The position numbers were made by a program, and so were the translations under genes. From contig NZ_JACVVX010000001.1 in NCBI RefSeq assembly GCF_014534685.1, positions 1,290,451-1,354,450 of the forward strand: a DNA stretch of 64,000 nucleotides. Direction: 5' to 3'. The notes under the pieces are model-generated. The model did no database searches and was not told where the DNA came from. It saw only the letters and a list, made by a program, of their open reading frames with translations. Below are positions 55,667 to 64,000 of the stretch, in pieces (positions within the stretch are counted from its first letter, which is position 1; each line of letters opens with the position of its first letter). Source of the stretch: Oryzicola mucosus. Its GTDB lineage: Bacteria; Pseudomonadota; Alphaproteobacteria; Rhizobiales; Rhizobiaceae.

Positions 55667-56371
55667 ATGGGCGAACATACGGTTTCTTCCTTCGACGAAG
55701 AACTCAAGAACATCGACCGCCTGATCCGTGACATGGGCAGCCTCGCCGGATCGATGGTCGAGTCCGCGATCCGCGCGCTGCTGACCTCCGATACGGCGAT
55801 GGCGCAGACCGTGATCTCCGAGGATCTCGTCATGGATGCGCGGCAGCGCGCCCTGGACGAGCAGGCGATCACCCTCATTGCCCGGCGTCAGCCTATGGCG
55901 CAGGATCTGCGCGCGGTTCTCGGCGCCATCCGCATGGCCGGCGATCTCGAGCGCATCGGCGACCTCGCCAAGAACATCGCCAAGCGCGTCGGCGCGGTCG
56001 GGCCGGCGGCGCCCAAAGACCTGTCGCATTCCATCGATGCGATGTCCAAGCTGGTTCTTGAGCAGGTTTATGGCGTCATTGAACTCTATGTCGGCCGCCA
56101 GGCCGAAGGACTCAAGATGCTGCGCATGGACGACCAGAAGATCGACGTGAAATACACCTCGGTCTTCCGCGAACTCCTGACCTACATGATGGAAGATCCG
56201 CGCAACATCACCGCTTGCACGCATCTGCTGTTTTGCGCCAAGAATCTCGAGCGTATCGGCGACCATGTCACCAACATCGCCGAGAATGCCTATTTCGTCG
56301 TGACCGGTACCCAGCTTCCCGCCAACCGCCCCAAGGTGGACGAGACGGCGACGTCGGTTTCGGCCGCCTGA
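55667..56371 (+). CDS. phoU: Phosphate signalling protein PhoU
   Basis: PhoU links Pst transport with PhoR-PhoB signalling and lowers PhoB activity under phosphate excess. The 234-residue protein has two PhoU three-helix repeats with the metal-binding patterns MAGDLERIGDLAKNIAKR and CAKNLERIGDHVTNIAEN. It lies 20 bases after pstB. Confidence 0.95.
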   Translation: MGEHTVSSFDEELKNIDRLIRDMGSLAGSMVESAIRALLTSDTAMAQTVISEDLVMDARQRALDEQAITLIARRQPMAQDLRAVLGAIRMAGDLERIGDLAKNIAKRVGAVGPAAPKDLSHSIDAMSKLVLEQVYGVIELYVGRQAEGLKMLRMDDQKIDVKYTSVFRELLTYMMEDPRNITACTHLLFCAKNLERIGDHVTNIAENAYFVVTGTQLPANRPKVDETATSVSAA

Positions 56372-56395
56372 GAGCCGTGAAAGGACGTTGGTAGC

Positions 56396-57085
56396 ATGAT
56401 TGCACCGAAGATCATGGTGGTCGAGGACGAGGAATCGCTTGGCATTCTTCTCCGCTACAATCTCGAATCCGAAGGCTACATGGTCGAGGTCGTCGGACGT
56501 GGCGACGAAGCCGAAATCCGGCTTCAGGAAAACGTCCCCGACCTTCTGGTTCTCGACTGGATGGTTCCGGCGGTGTCGGGCATCGAGTTGTGCCGACGCC
56601 TGCGAATGAGGCCCGAGACGGAGCGGCTGCCGATCATCATGCTGACCGCGCGCGGCGAGGAAAGCGACCGGGTGAGGGGGCTTGCCACCGGCGCCGACGA
56701 TTATCTGGTCAAGCCGTTCTCGACGCCGGAATTCATGGCGCGGGTCAAGGCGCTTTTGCGCCGGGCCAAGCCCGAGGTCCTGTCGAGCGTGCTCAAGGTC
56801 GGCGACATCGTGCTCGATCGGGAAACCCATCGCGTCTACCGCAAGAAGGCCGAGGTCAAGCTGGGGCCGACCGAGTTCAAGCTGCTGGAATTCATGATGC
56901 AGAATCCCGGCCGTGTCTTCTCGCGCAGCCAGTTGCTCGACAATGTCTGGGGTGAGACGATCTATATCGACGAACGCACCGTCGATGTGCATGTCGGACG
57001 GTTGCGCAAGGCGGTCAACCACAATCGTATGCCGGACGTCATCCGTACGATCCGTGGATCGGGTTACGCGATCCGCGAGGACTGA
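56396..57085 (+). CDS. phoB: Phosphate regulon response regulator PhoB
   Basis: An OmpR-class transcription factor, 229 residues. The receiver has acidic residues D11 and E12, phospho-acceptor Asp54 in LVLDWMVP, Thr84 and Lys106 in YLVKPFS. The C-terminal winged helix has TEFKLLEFMMQNPGRVFSRSQLLDNVWG and TVDVHVGRLRKAVN. It ends the pst operon and its stop lies 22 bases inside the convergent ROK gene. No phoR is next to it. Confidence 0.96.
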   Translation: MIAPKIMVVEDEESLGILLRYNLESEGYMVEVVGRGDEAEIRLQENVPDLLVLDWMVPAVSGIELCRRLRMRPETERLPIIMLTARGEESDRVRGLATGADDYLVKPFSTPEFMARVKALLRRAKPEVLSSVLKVGDIVLDRETHRVYRKKAEVKLGPTEFKLLEFMMQNPGRVFSRSQLLDNVWGETIYIDERTVDVHVGRLRKAVNHNRMPDVIRTIRGSGYAIRED

Positions 57086-58305
57086 ACGACCTCGCTGTCG
57101 CGCGTCTGCGGAGCAAAGACTTCGTTGTCGATGAAGGCTAGCGCCTGCATGGTGGAGCCTTGGCGGGTCAACTGCATCTCATTGCCCTCCGTATCGAAGG
57201 AGATCGCTTCGGAATGCAGGCCGCCGACTGTCTTGGCAATGGCCTGCCTGACCGACCTTTCCATGAGATCGAAGGCGGATGCCCCGACGCCGACGAGAGC
57301 AATGGGGGCGGCATCGATCAAGGCGAAGAGATTTCCCAGGCCGTAGCCGATGGCTTCCCCCGCCGTTCGGAACGCCGCGCGCTCGGGGCCTTCTGTGGTG
57401 CGCGCGCGCTCGGCGATGGCGCGAATGTCTTCGTCGCCGATGCCGTCTACCGGCCGCTCGTTTTCGTCATGGCCATGGGCATTGCGCCAGATCGCATAAT
57501 TGCCGGCGTAAGCCTCCACGCAGCCATGCCGGCCGCAGCGGCAGAGCGCTCCACCGGGGCGGTGGATCATATGGCCGAATTCTCCGCCGGAGGAATGCGT
57601 ACCGGTGAACACCTTGCCTTTCAGCATCACGCCCATGCCGATGCCGTGCGACAGCAGGATCGCAATGAAGTCGTTGCGATAGCGCTCGGGATCACGCCAG
57701 CGCAGGGCTTCCGCTATCATGTTGCAGTCGTTTTCGACGCTTACGGGAACGGCAAACACCTCTTCGATCCGGTCGGCAAAGGCAATATTCTGATGCGGGG
57801 TGATCGGCGACCACAGCAGCCGGCGCGCCGCCGAGTCCGTGACACCCTGCACCGCAAGCCCCGTCCGCAGAACCGGGCCGGCATGAGGGCTTCTCGCGAC
57901 GACTTTTCGGATGATGTCGACGCATTCGGCCAGAAGCTCTTCCTCGCTCATCGACAGCGTATGCAAACGGCGGTCTTCTTGGACAATGACTTCGCCGGAA
58001 TAGCCGATCGTGGCGGCCGAGAGATGGTCGAGAGAGAGAACGACGGAAACCACCGTTGCCGCCTTGGCATTCAGCGCAATGGCGACCTGCGGTCGTCCGC
58101 GTTTGAGCGACGCGATTTCGCTCTTCGTCTCTGCCAGAATGCCTTCGGCGATAAGGTCGGCGGAGATCGCTGAAATCGTCGAATTGCTCAACCCGGTCAC
58201 CGACGCGATCTCGGTGCGGGAGGGTTGCCCCGCACGCCGCACGGCGCCAAGCACCATAGCCCGGTTACGACGCCTGAGATCGTCGTGACGAATTCCAACC
58301 GACAT
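57064..58305 (-). CDS. ROK-family transcriptional repressor of the xyl operon
   Basis: A 413-residue ROK repressor with an N-terminal winged helix (RRAGQPSRTEIASVTGLSNSTISAISADLIAEG, 22-54) and a C-terminal sugar-kinase-like domain with AVQGVTD and the zinc motif CRCGRHGCVEAYAG. The GIGMGVMLKGKVFTGTHSSGGEFGH segment is the ROK signature. It is divergent from xylFHG and very likely controls it. The start at 58305 is set by the family N-terminus; an ATG at 58317 abuts a GGAGGA. The 3' end overlaps phoB by 22 bases, tail to tail. Confidence 0.9.
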   Translation of the reverse strand: MSVGIRHDDLRRRNRAMVLGAVRRAGQPSRTEIASVTGLSNSTISAISADLIAEGILAETKSEIASLKRGRPQVAIALNAKAATVVSVVLSLDHLSAATIGYSGEVIVQEDRRLHTLSMSEEELLAECVDIIRKVVARSPHAGPVLRTGLAVQGVTDSAARRLLWSPITPHQNIAFADRIEEVFAVPVSVENDCNMIAEALRWRDPERYRNDFIAILLSHGIGMGVMLKGKVFTGTHSSGGEFGHMIHRPGGALCRCGRHGCVEAYAGNYAIWRNAHGHDENERPVDGIGDEDIRAIAERARTTEGPERAAFRTAGEAIGYGLGNLFALIDAAPIALVGVGASAFDLMERSVRQAIAKTVGGLHSEAISFDTEGNEMQLTRQGSTMQALAFIDNEVFAPQTRDSEVVQSSRIA

Positions 58306-58412
58306 GTTTTTCTGCATTCCTCCCGCAGGACAGAGCGACAACACCGGAACCGACGTTGCGCCACTTGGCCCGCATTACAAATCTGACAGAAGCACCGAGA
58401 GCTGTCATCAAT

Positions 58413-58433
58413 AATTTCGGGGCTCGAAAAAAT
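58413..58433. promoter_or_regulatory. Candidate ROK operator O1
   Basis: TAATTTCGGG-G-CTCGAAAAAA, an imperfect palindrome with the same right half as O2 and centred 71 bases from it. Confidence 0.5.
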
Positions 58434-58483
58434 GCGGATTGCCGCGACAACCCCGTTGACACCGACAAGAGCTTGAGTCACAC

Positions 58484-58504
58484 TTTTTTCGAGGCTCGAA
58501 AAAA
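58484..58504. promoter_or_regulatory. Candidate ROK operator O2
   Basis: TTTTTTCGAG-G-CTCGAAAAAA, a perfect ten-base inverted repeat 60-80 bases upstream of xylF, of the TTCG/CGAA type bound by ROK repressors such as NagC and Mlc. A TTGACA at 58456-58461 could be a -35 element, putting the operator at the transcription start. Confidence 0.65.
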
Positions 58505-58563
58505 AGAGCTCTTTATCCGGCTGGTCCGGAAGTGTAACGCGCTACGGCGCTAGGGAGGAAATC

Positions 58564-59604
58564 ATGAGGAAGCATACAACCGCCATTTTGGCGGGTGTAG
58601 CGATGTCGCTCACGCTGGCATCGGTCGCCCATGCCAAGGACAAGATCATCGGCGTATCCTGGTCGAACTTTCAGGAGGAACGCTGGAAGACCGACGAAGC
58701 CGCCATGAAGAAGGCTATCGAGGCTGCTGGCGACAAGTACATCTCGGCTGATGCGCAGTCGTCGCCCGCCAAGCAGCTCACCGACGTGGAAAGCCTGATC
58801 AGCCAGGGCGCCAACGCGCTCATCATCCTGGCACAGGACGCTTCGGCCATCGGACCTGCTGTGCAGAAGGCCGTCGACGAAGGCATTCCGGTCGTTGGCT
58901 ATGACCGCCTGATCGAAAACAAGGACGCTTTCTACCTGACCTTCGACAACATGGAAGTCGGTCGTCTGCAGGCCAAGGCTGTGTTCGACGTGCAGCCCGA
59001 AGGCAACTACGTCTTCATCAAGGGCAGCGGTGCCGATCCCAATGCGGACTTCCTGTTCGCCGGCCAGATGGAAGTTCTCAAGGAAGCCATTGACGGCGGC
59101 AAGATCAAGAATGTCGGCGAGGCCTACACCGATGGCTGGCTTCCGGCCAACGCCCAGAAGAACATGGAGCAGTTCCTGACTGCCAACGACAACAAGGTCG
59201 ATGCGGTTGTTGCTTCCAACGACGGCACCGCCGGCGGCGCGATCGCAGCGCTTCAGGCACAGGGCCTTGCAGGGTCCGTGCCGGTTTCGGGCCAGGACGG
59301 CGACCAGGCCGCGCTGAACCGCATTGCACTCGGCACCCAGACCGTGTCCGTATGGAAAGACGCGCGCGAGCTCGGCAAGAATGCCGCTGAAATCGCGTCC
59401 CAGCTCGCCGACGGCAAGAAGATGGAAGAGATCGCGGGAACTGCGAAGTTCACCACGCCTGCTGGCAACGAGGTCAATTCGCTCTTCCTCACGCCTGTTG
59501 CGATCACCAAGGACAATCTCAACGTCGTCATCGACGCTGGTTGGATCGCCAAGGACGTCGCATGCCAGGGCGTTGCAGCCGGCGCTGTCGCTGCCTGCAA
59601 CTGA
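58564..59604 (+). CDS. xylF: D-xylose ABC transporter substrate-binding protein
   Basis: A periplasmic sugar-binding protein, 346 residues, with a signal peptide ending AHA. The mature start [67 protein letters not shown] and [16 protein letters not shown] follow XylF closely. GGGAGGAAATC precedes the ATG. It is the first gene of xylFHG and is followed by a strong hairpin. Confidence 0.92.
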   Translation: MRKHTTAILAGVAMSLTLASVAHAKDKIIGVSWSNFQEERWKTDEAAMKKAIEAAGDKYISADAQSSPAKQLTDVESLISQGANALIILAQDASAIGPAVQKAVDEGIPVVGYDRLIENKDAFYLTFDNMEVGRLQAKAVFDVQPEGNYVFIKGSGADPNADFLFAGQMEVLKEAIDGGKIKNVGEAYTDGWLPANAQKNMEQFLTANDNKVDAVVASNDGTAGGAIAALQAQGLAGSVPVSGQDGDQAALNRIALGTQTVSVWKDARELGKNAAEIASQLADGKKMEEIAGTAKFTTPAGNEVNSLFLTPVAITKDNLNVVIDAGWIAKDVACQGVAAGAVAACN

Positions 59605-59622
59605 GCAACGTCTAACTGACAT

Positions 59623-59657
59623 GAAACGCCGCGGTCCGGGTTGGGCCGCGGCGTTTC
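59623..59657 (+). terminator. Strong intercistronic hairpin after xylF
   Basis: GAAACGCCGCGG and CCGCGGCGTTTC form a 12-base perfect stem with an 11-base loop, 19 bases beyond the xylF stop. The T run is short, so partial termination or 3' protection of xylF mRNA is likely rather than complete separation. Confidence 0.65.
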
Positions 59658-59808
59658 AACAAGCGCGTTAGAGCGCGGTGCGTCCGACAGGAGGTACAGC
59701 GCGAGAACTACCGCATGCGCCCGCGGATTGCGGCTGCCAGCTTGCATGTGATGCTGTAGCATGATCGTTGCCGGCGCTCGCTATGTGCCGTACGGTCGGG
59801 AGGGAACC

Positions 59809-61125
59809 ATGACTGACGCAACTTCCAATCTACCCCTGGATCGCGCCCGCGAGTCGGAATCAGGCCCTATCCGCAAATTCCTAAACGCCACCGAGCTGGA
59901 CACCCGCATGCTGGGCATGGTGGGTGCGCTGCTGATCATCTGGATCGGCCTGCACATTCTTTCGGGCGGTCTGTTTCTGACGTCGCGCAATCTATGGAAC
60001 CTCTCGGTTCAAAGCTCTTCCGTGGCGATCATGGCAACCGGCATGGTGCTGGTCATCGTTACCCGCAACATCGATCTCTCCGTCGGCTCGGTTCAGGGCT
60101 TCATCGGCATGGTCATGGGCGTCGCGCAGGCCGAATTCCTGCCGCGTGTGCTCGGCATCCCACTCGGCAGCCCGTCCATGTGGATCATCGCTTTGGTCTC
60201 GGGCCTGGTGGTGGGGCTTCTCATCGGAGCGCTGCAGGGCTTTCTCATCGCCTATCTCGCCATACCGGCCTTTATTGTCACACTGGGCGGATTGCTGGTT
60301 TGGCGCGGTGCGGCATGGTGGGTCACCAGCGGACGCACCGTGGCGCCCCTCGACCCGACATTCCAGCTCATGGGCGGCGGTCCCGCAGGGTCCATCGGCG
60401 CGACATGGAGCTGGGTCGTCGCCATCATTGCCTGTCTCGCAGTGGTCTTCATGCTGGTCAACGGCCGGCGCCAGCGCAAGCGTTTCAAGTTTCCGCAGCG
60501 GCCGATCTGGGCCGAGACGTTTCTCGGCGTCGTGTATTGCGGCGTCATCCTCGGCGCCGTCTCCATCGCCAACGCCTATCCCTGGCCGGTCGGCATCGTG
60601 CGCCGCTACGCCGAGGCCAACAATCTTACGGTCCCGGAAGGTGGACTGTTCATCGCCCACGGCATTGCCGTACCGGTGCTGATTGCGATTGCCATCGGCA
60701 TCATCATGACCTTCATCTCGATGCGGACGCGCTTCGGCCGCTACGTCTTCGCCATCGGCGGCAATCCCGAAGCGGCCGAACTGGCGGGCATCAAGACCCG
60801 CTGGGTGACGATGAAGATATTCATGATCATGGGTTTGCTGGCGGCTGTCAGTGCTGCGGTGTCATCCGCGCGCCAGAACGCTGCGACCAATGTGATGGGC
60901 ACGCTGGACGAGCTTCTCGTCATTGCTGCCGCCGTCATCGGCGGAACGTCGCTTGCCGGCGGATCGGGAACCATCGTGGGTGCGATGCTGGGCGCACTGC
61001 TGATGCAGTCGCTGCAGTCGGGCATGGTCCTGCTCGGCCTCGATACGCCTTTGCAAAACATCGTCGTCGGCGCTGTTCTGGTCATCGCGGTCTGGCTCGA
61101 CACGCTCTATCGCAAGCGGTTCTAA
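59809..61125 (+). CDS. xylH: Xylose ABC transporter permease
   Basis: A 438-residue permease with about ten membrane segments: GMVGALLIIWIGLHILSGGLFL, VIVTRNIDLSVGSVQGFIGMVMG, FIVTLGGLLVWRGAAWWVTSGRTV, and the coupling-loop region GRYVFAIGGNPEAAELAGIKTRWV followed by GGTSLAGGSGTIVGA. These match the XylH/RbsC family. ATG 59809 has GGGAGG seven bases upstream; an in-frame ATG at 59761 is not preceded by one. Confidence 0.93.
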   Translation: MTDATSNLPLDRARESESGPIRKFLNATELDTRMLGMVGALLIIWIGLHILSGGLFLTSRNLWNLSVQSSSVAIMATGMVLVIVTRNIDLSVGSVQGFIGMVMGVAQAEFLPRVLGIPLGSPSMWIIALVSGLVVGLLIGALQGFLIAYLAIPAFIVTLGGLLVWRGAAWWVTSGRTVAPLDPTFQLMGGGPAGSIGATWSWVVAIIACLAVVFMLVNGRRQRKRFKFPQRPIWAETFLGVVYCGVILGAVSIANAYPWPVGIVRRYAEANNLTVPEGGLFIAHGIAVPVLIAIAIGIIMTFISMRTRFGRYVFAIGGNPEAAELAGIKTRWVTMKIFMIMGLLAAVSAAVSSARQNAATNVMGTLDELLVIAAAVIGGTSLAGGSGTIVGAMLGALLMQSLQSGMVLLGLDTPLQNIVVGAVLVIAVWLDTLYRKRF

Positions 61126-61239
61126 AGCGGGCCGCGATCTTTCAGAGTCGCCTGACACGCTTTAGCTTATTGTTTTTATGCATGTCTTTGTCCCGAACCC
61201 GGTGTCCATTTTTGGGAGACATGCATTAGGAGAACGGTC

Positions 61240-62028
61240 ATGGAACAGCTTCGCATTCCGCTTATCGACATGAAGAACATCTCCATCGCCTTTGGCGGCA
61301 TTCGCGCCGTCGACGATGCATCCATCGACCTCTTCCCCGGAGAAGTGGTAGCCCTGCTCGGCCATAACGGTGCGGGCAAGTCGACGCTGATCAAGATCCT
61401 CTCCGGCGCCTACAAGCGCGATTCGGGGTCGATCTACGTCAATGGCGAAGAGGCCTCGATCTCCAATCCGCGCGATGCCAAGAAGTACGGCATCGAGACG
61501 ATCTACCAAACGCTCGCGCTGGCCGACAATGTCGATGCCGCTGCCAACCTGTTCCTCGGCCGTGAGATCATGACGCCGTTCGGCACGCTCGACGACGGTG
61601 CGATGGAAGCCGAGGCGCGCAAGGTCATGGGCCGTCTCAACCCGCGTTTCCAACGCTTCAAGGAGCCGGTGGTCAAGCTTTCGGGCGGCCAGCGTCAGTC
61701 GGTTGCGATTGCCAGAGCAATCCTGTTCAATGCGCGCATCCTGATCATGGACGAGCCCACCGCGGCCCTCGGCCCGCAAGAGACGGCGCAAGTCGGCGAA
61801 CTGGTCAAGCAGCTCAAGGCCGACGGCATCGGTATCTTCCTGATCAGCCACGATATTCACGATGTGTTCGATCTTGCTGACCGAGTCTGCGTGATGAAGA
61901 ACGGGCAGGTGGTCGGCACCGCGCGCACCCAGGATGTGACCAAGGATGAGGTGCTCGGCATGATCATTCTCGGCAAGTGCCCGCCGGGTGCCGTGGCTGG
62001 CCCGGGAGCCATGCGCGTCGCGGCCTGA
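61240..62028 (+). CDS. xylG: Xylose/sugar ABC transporter ATP-binding protein (single domain)
   Basis: A 262-residue ATPase with one nucleotide-binding domain: Walker [11 protein letters not shown]-loop [14 protein letters not shown], signature [15 protein letters not shown] and Walker [17 protein letters not shown]. coli XylG has two domains in about 500 residues; the short form is known in rhizobial sugar transporters and presumably works as a homodimer. AGGAGAACGGTC precedes the ATG. Confidence 0.9.
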   Translation: MEQLRIPLIDMKNISIAFGGIRAVDDASIDLFPGEVVALLGHNGAGKSTLIKILSGAYKRDSGSIYVNGEEASISNPRDAKKYGIETIYQTLALADNVDAAANLFLGREIMTPFGTLDDGAMEAEARKVMGRLNPRFQRFKEPVVKLSGGQRQSVAIARAILFNARILIMDEPTAALGPQETAQVGELVKQLKADGIGIFLISHDIHDVFDLADRVCVMKNGQVVGTARTQDVTKDEVLGMIILGKCPPGAVAGPGAMRVAA

Positions 62029-62087
62029 TTGGCCTAACGGGGCGCCGTCATCCGCCATTGTGTTGGCGTTATGTGTTGCTTACAACG

Positions 62088-63734
62088 GTGACGCATCGAC
62101 TGATTGACGGCTTGCCCTTGAAACGATTTTTCCCAATTGCCGCGTTCGCCGCCGTGTCGATAGCCGGCATGGCCATGGCTGCGCTGAGCTACGTGACGAC
62201 GCAGGAAGCTGCCCGTCTCAAGTTCGAAGCCGTGGCCGACGATGCGCTGAACCGCATCGATGCAAGGGTGGGCAGCAGCCTGTCGTTGCTGCAGTCGGCC
62301 AAGGCTTTCGCGGATGCAAGCGGCGGGAACCTGACCGAGGCGAAGTTTGCGACTTTTTTCAAGGCGCTGAATCTCGAACCCGGTTTCAGCGGGCTAAGCG
62401 GCTTGGGTTATCTGCCGCTGATAAAGCCAGGCGAAGAAGCTGCCGTAGAGACGCGGATCCAGGGCGATTTCGGCATCGACCGGCGTCTTTACCCAGACTC
62501 GACGCTGGAATGGCGTACGCCGATAACGTTGTTCGAGCCACGTCCGGACCTGCGGGCCATCGGTTACGACATGTATACCGATGAGGTCAGGCGCCGCGCG
62601 ATCGATATGGCGCTCGCTTCAAACGACGCCCGCGCCACCGGCAAGGTTCTGCTTGGCGCACCGACCGGCAGCGAGCAGGTCTATCCGGGGTTTCTGGTCT
62701 TTGCCAAACTGAACCCTGACAGTGCGCGCGTGACGATTCCGTCAGCGGATGCGTCCAGGCCGGCGGGGCTGATCTATGCCTCATTCCGCAGCGAGCAACT
62801 GTTCACCACCGCGCTTCAACGCATCCCGCTTCTGCCTGTCAGCATCGAGGTGTTCGACGGAGAGCCGGTCAAGGATAATTTGCTATACCGCTCCTTGACC
62901 GTGCCGGATGAATCGCTCGATCGCTTCAAGTCCACGCGACAGACCGTCGTGGCTGGCCGATCCTGGACCATCGTCTTCCACCCCACCTCTGCTTTTGCGC
63001 CGCCTCTGTCGCTGGCGGTGCCTTTTGCCATTGGCTTCTTCGGATTGCTTCTGGGCACCACCATCGCGCTTGCCGCGCGCTACCAGGAACGTGCCTTCGA
63101 TGCCGTCACCCAACTCCACGAAGCCACCGAAAAGAGCCTCGCGGACAAGGATCTGATGCTTCAGGAAATGAAGCATCGCATCAAGAATTCCATAGCCCGC
63201 GTACTGGCGATGGCCCGGCAGACGGCGGCCCACGCCAAGGGAATAGACGAATTTTCGGCGTCTTTTTCCGCACGCCTGCAGGCGATGGCTGCGTCGCAGG
63301 ACATGCTGACGCGGTCGCGTTGGCAAAAGGCCGATCTGGGGGAGTTGCTGCGCATCGAACTCGGTCAGGTCTTCGGCAAGGAGATTCCCGAAGGCATGTT
63401 GAAAGGCCCGCCGGTAGAACTCGACGAGACCACGACTCAGGCACTCGGCCTGACCTTCCACGAGCTTGCCACCAACGCTCTGAAATATGGCGAAGCGGCC
63501 AACAGCGTCGGCGTGCTCAATGTTGAGTGGTCGTTATCAGGGGGGCGCAAGGACAAACGGTTGCGTCTCAACTGGTCGGAACGGTCTGGCAAGCCGGTTA
63601 AGAAACCGGAAAAGATCGGCTTCGGCACCAAACTCATCGACATGAACATCACACGCGAGCTCGATGGCACGATCGAGCGCGTTTATGAGGCCAACGGCAT
63701 CAAGATCGCCATCGATATCCCCTATCGAACCTGA
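62088..63734 (+). CDS. CHASE-domain HWE-family sensor histidine kinase
   Basis: A 548-residue membrane kinase. An N-terminal helix (FFPIAAFAAVSIAGMAMAALSYV) and a second near 310-330 (LAVPFAIGFFGLLLGTTIALAA) flank a periplasmic CHASE domain (FFKALNLEPGFSGLSGLGYLPLI, YDMYTDEVRRRAIDMAL). The cytosolic part has the phospho-acceptor His in EMKHRIKNSIARVLAMARQ, the N box FHELATNALKYG and the NWSERSG segment typical of the HWE branch. No response regulator is adjacent. The GTG start at 62088 is uncertain; TTG codons at 62112 and 62118 are alternatives, and no good ribosome site is seen. Confidence 0.85.
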   Translation: MTHRLIDGLPLKRFFPIAAFAAVSIAGMAMAALSYVTTQEAARLKFEAVADDALNRIDARVGSSLSLLQSAKAFADASGGNLTEAKFATFFKALNLEPGFSGLSGLGYLPLIKPGEEAAVETRIQGDFGIDRRLYPDSTLEWRTPITLFEPRPDLRAIGYDMYTDEVRRRAIDMALASNDARATGKVLLGAPTGSEQVYPGFLVFAKLNPDSARVTIPSADASRPAGLIYASFRSEQLFTTALQRIPLLPVSIEVFDGEPVKDNLLYRSLTVPDESLDRFKSTRQTVVAGRSWTIVFHPTSAFAPPLSLAVPFAIGFFGLLLGTTIALAARYQERAFDAVTQLHEATEKSLADKDLMLQEMKHRIKNSIARVLAMARQTAAHAKGIDEFSASFSARLQAMAASQDMLTRSRWQKADLGELLRIELGQVFGKEIPEGMLKGPPVELDETTTQALGLTFHELATNALKYGEAANSVGVLNVEWSLSGGRKDKRLRLNWSERSGKPVKKPEKIGFGTKLIDMNITRELDGTIERVYEANGIKIAIDIPYRT

Positions 63735-63774
63735 AACAGCACATGCAGCTATGTTTGATGGGCCAAACCAAAAC

Positions 63775-63793
63775 GGCCCGGTCAAGCCGGGCC
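63775..63793 (-). terminator. Hairpin between the kinase and the IS630 gene
   Basis: GGCCCGG-TCAAG-CCGGGCC. On the minus strand it is followed by TTTTGGTTTGG, so it would stop transcripts leaving the transposase; on the plus strand there is no T run. Confidence 0.55.
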
Positions 63794-63826
63794 GCGTTGG
63801 GTTTATCGAATTAAAGCGTGTCGCAC

Positions 63827-64000
63827 TTAATCGGCCTCATATCCGGCAGCCTTGAAAAAGTTTCGGCATTGTGTTGGGTCGAAGAGGTCACAGATATCGC
63901 CGATTGCATGGCATAGGGCGTCGAACGTTCGCGCGGCCCTCTTGCGCAGCAACGCCTTGAGCTTCGAGAACGCCATCTCGATCGGGTTCAGGTCGGGCGA
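63827..64000 (-). mobile_element. 3' end of an IS630-family transposase (partial)
   Basis: The minus strand encodes 57 residues to a TAA stop: [40 protein letters not shown] and [20 protein letters not shown] carries the third acidic residue of the DDE triad of IS630/Tc1 transposases. The rest runs off the window, so intactness cannot be judged. The likely IS end lies in 63800-63826, where a TTAAAGCGTGTCGCAC string could be the terminal repeat. Confidence 0.85.

Noticed and set aside
58456..58484. Confident sigma-70 promoter for xylF
   Set aside because: TTGACA is a good -35, but the hexamer 17 bases on is CACACT-like, so only the -35 is mentioned as possible.
62088..63734. This kinase as the missing PhoR
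   Set aside because: It has CHASE and HWE features, not the PAS-HisKA layout of PhoR, and is linked to xylG rather than to the pst operon.
63775..63793. Terminator for the sensor kinase on the plus strand
   Set aside because: The plus strand after the hairpin has no T run; the T-rich side is on the minus strand and fits the transposase.

Overview
The window looks like chromosome from a GC-rich alphaproteobacterium of the order Hyphomicrobiales (Rhizobiales), most likely a Phyllobacteriaceae member such as Mesorhizobium or Aminobacter. The inference rests on gene content and neighbourhoods typical of that group: divergent phaA/phaR, pal-cpoB-tilS-ftsH-glmM, DUF1036 coupled to pyk, tkt-DUF4164-zapA, gapR, trcR, rpoH, and pstSCAB-phoU-phoB with long PstC and PstA. 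Intergenic palindromic repeats also recur. No database search was possible, so the genus is an inference.

Layout. 0-2.1 kb: 5' part of phaA, divergent phaR with TGC-rich candidate operators, and a GlcG/HbpS-family protein. 2.4-9.6 kb: the most distinctive region, an apparently complete coenzyme F420 locus on the minus strand. It reads cofG-cofH-cofD-cofC/cofE (one fused ORF), then an F420-dependent glucose-6-phosphate dehydrogenase homologue (fgd) and a second luciferase-like F420 oxidoreductase. Several genes are joined by GTGA stop/start overlaps. 10-20 kb: outer-membrane barrel protein, glmM, ftsH, tilS, cpoB, pal, gapR, DUF1244 and an N-formylglutamate amidohydrolase family protein. 20-30 kb: DUF1036-pyk, parDE, alpha/beta hydrolase, TPR protein, L36, LprI-like protein, purEK, two small YdcH/DUF465 proteins, ArsR regulator, MFS transporter, DUF1192 and a quinone oxidoreductase. 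30-38 kb: tkt, DUF4164, zapA, class I fba, pgk, a CMD-like protein, tRNA-Glu(CTC), a VOC protein and a membrane protein. 38-46 kb: rluD-like gene, rpoH, a 51-residue membrane peptide, higBA, prpE, a YafY/WYL regulator, a frameshifted flavin reductase and trcR. 46-57 kb: a secreted phytase/esterase-like protein preceded by Pho-box-like repeats, gap, two small proteins, and the phosphate module pstSCAB-phoU-phoB. 57-64 kb: ROK regulator divergent from xylFHG with two palindromic candidate operators, a CHASE-HWE histidine kinase, and the 3' end of an IS630-family transposase at the edge.

How the parts work together. CofG and CofH make the deazaflavin chromophore Fo, CofC and CofD attach a phosphorylated three-carbon acid, and CofE adds glutamates. 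Fgd would then reduce F420 with glucose-6-phosphate, and the second luciferase-like enzyme is a candidate consumer. PstSCAB imports phosphate, PhoU restrains signalling and PhoB activates Pho-box promoters; phoR is not beside them. The ROK protein probably represses xylFHG in the absence of sugar.

The most unusual observation is that the CofC-CofE linker is encoded by an intergenic-type palindromic repeat, with sister copies elsewhere in this window, read through in frame.
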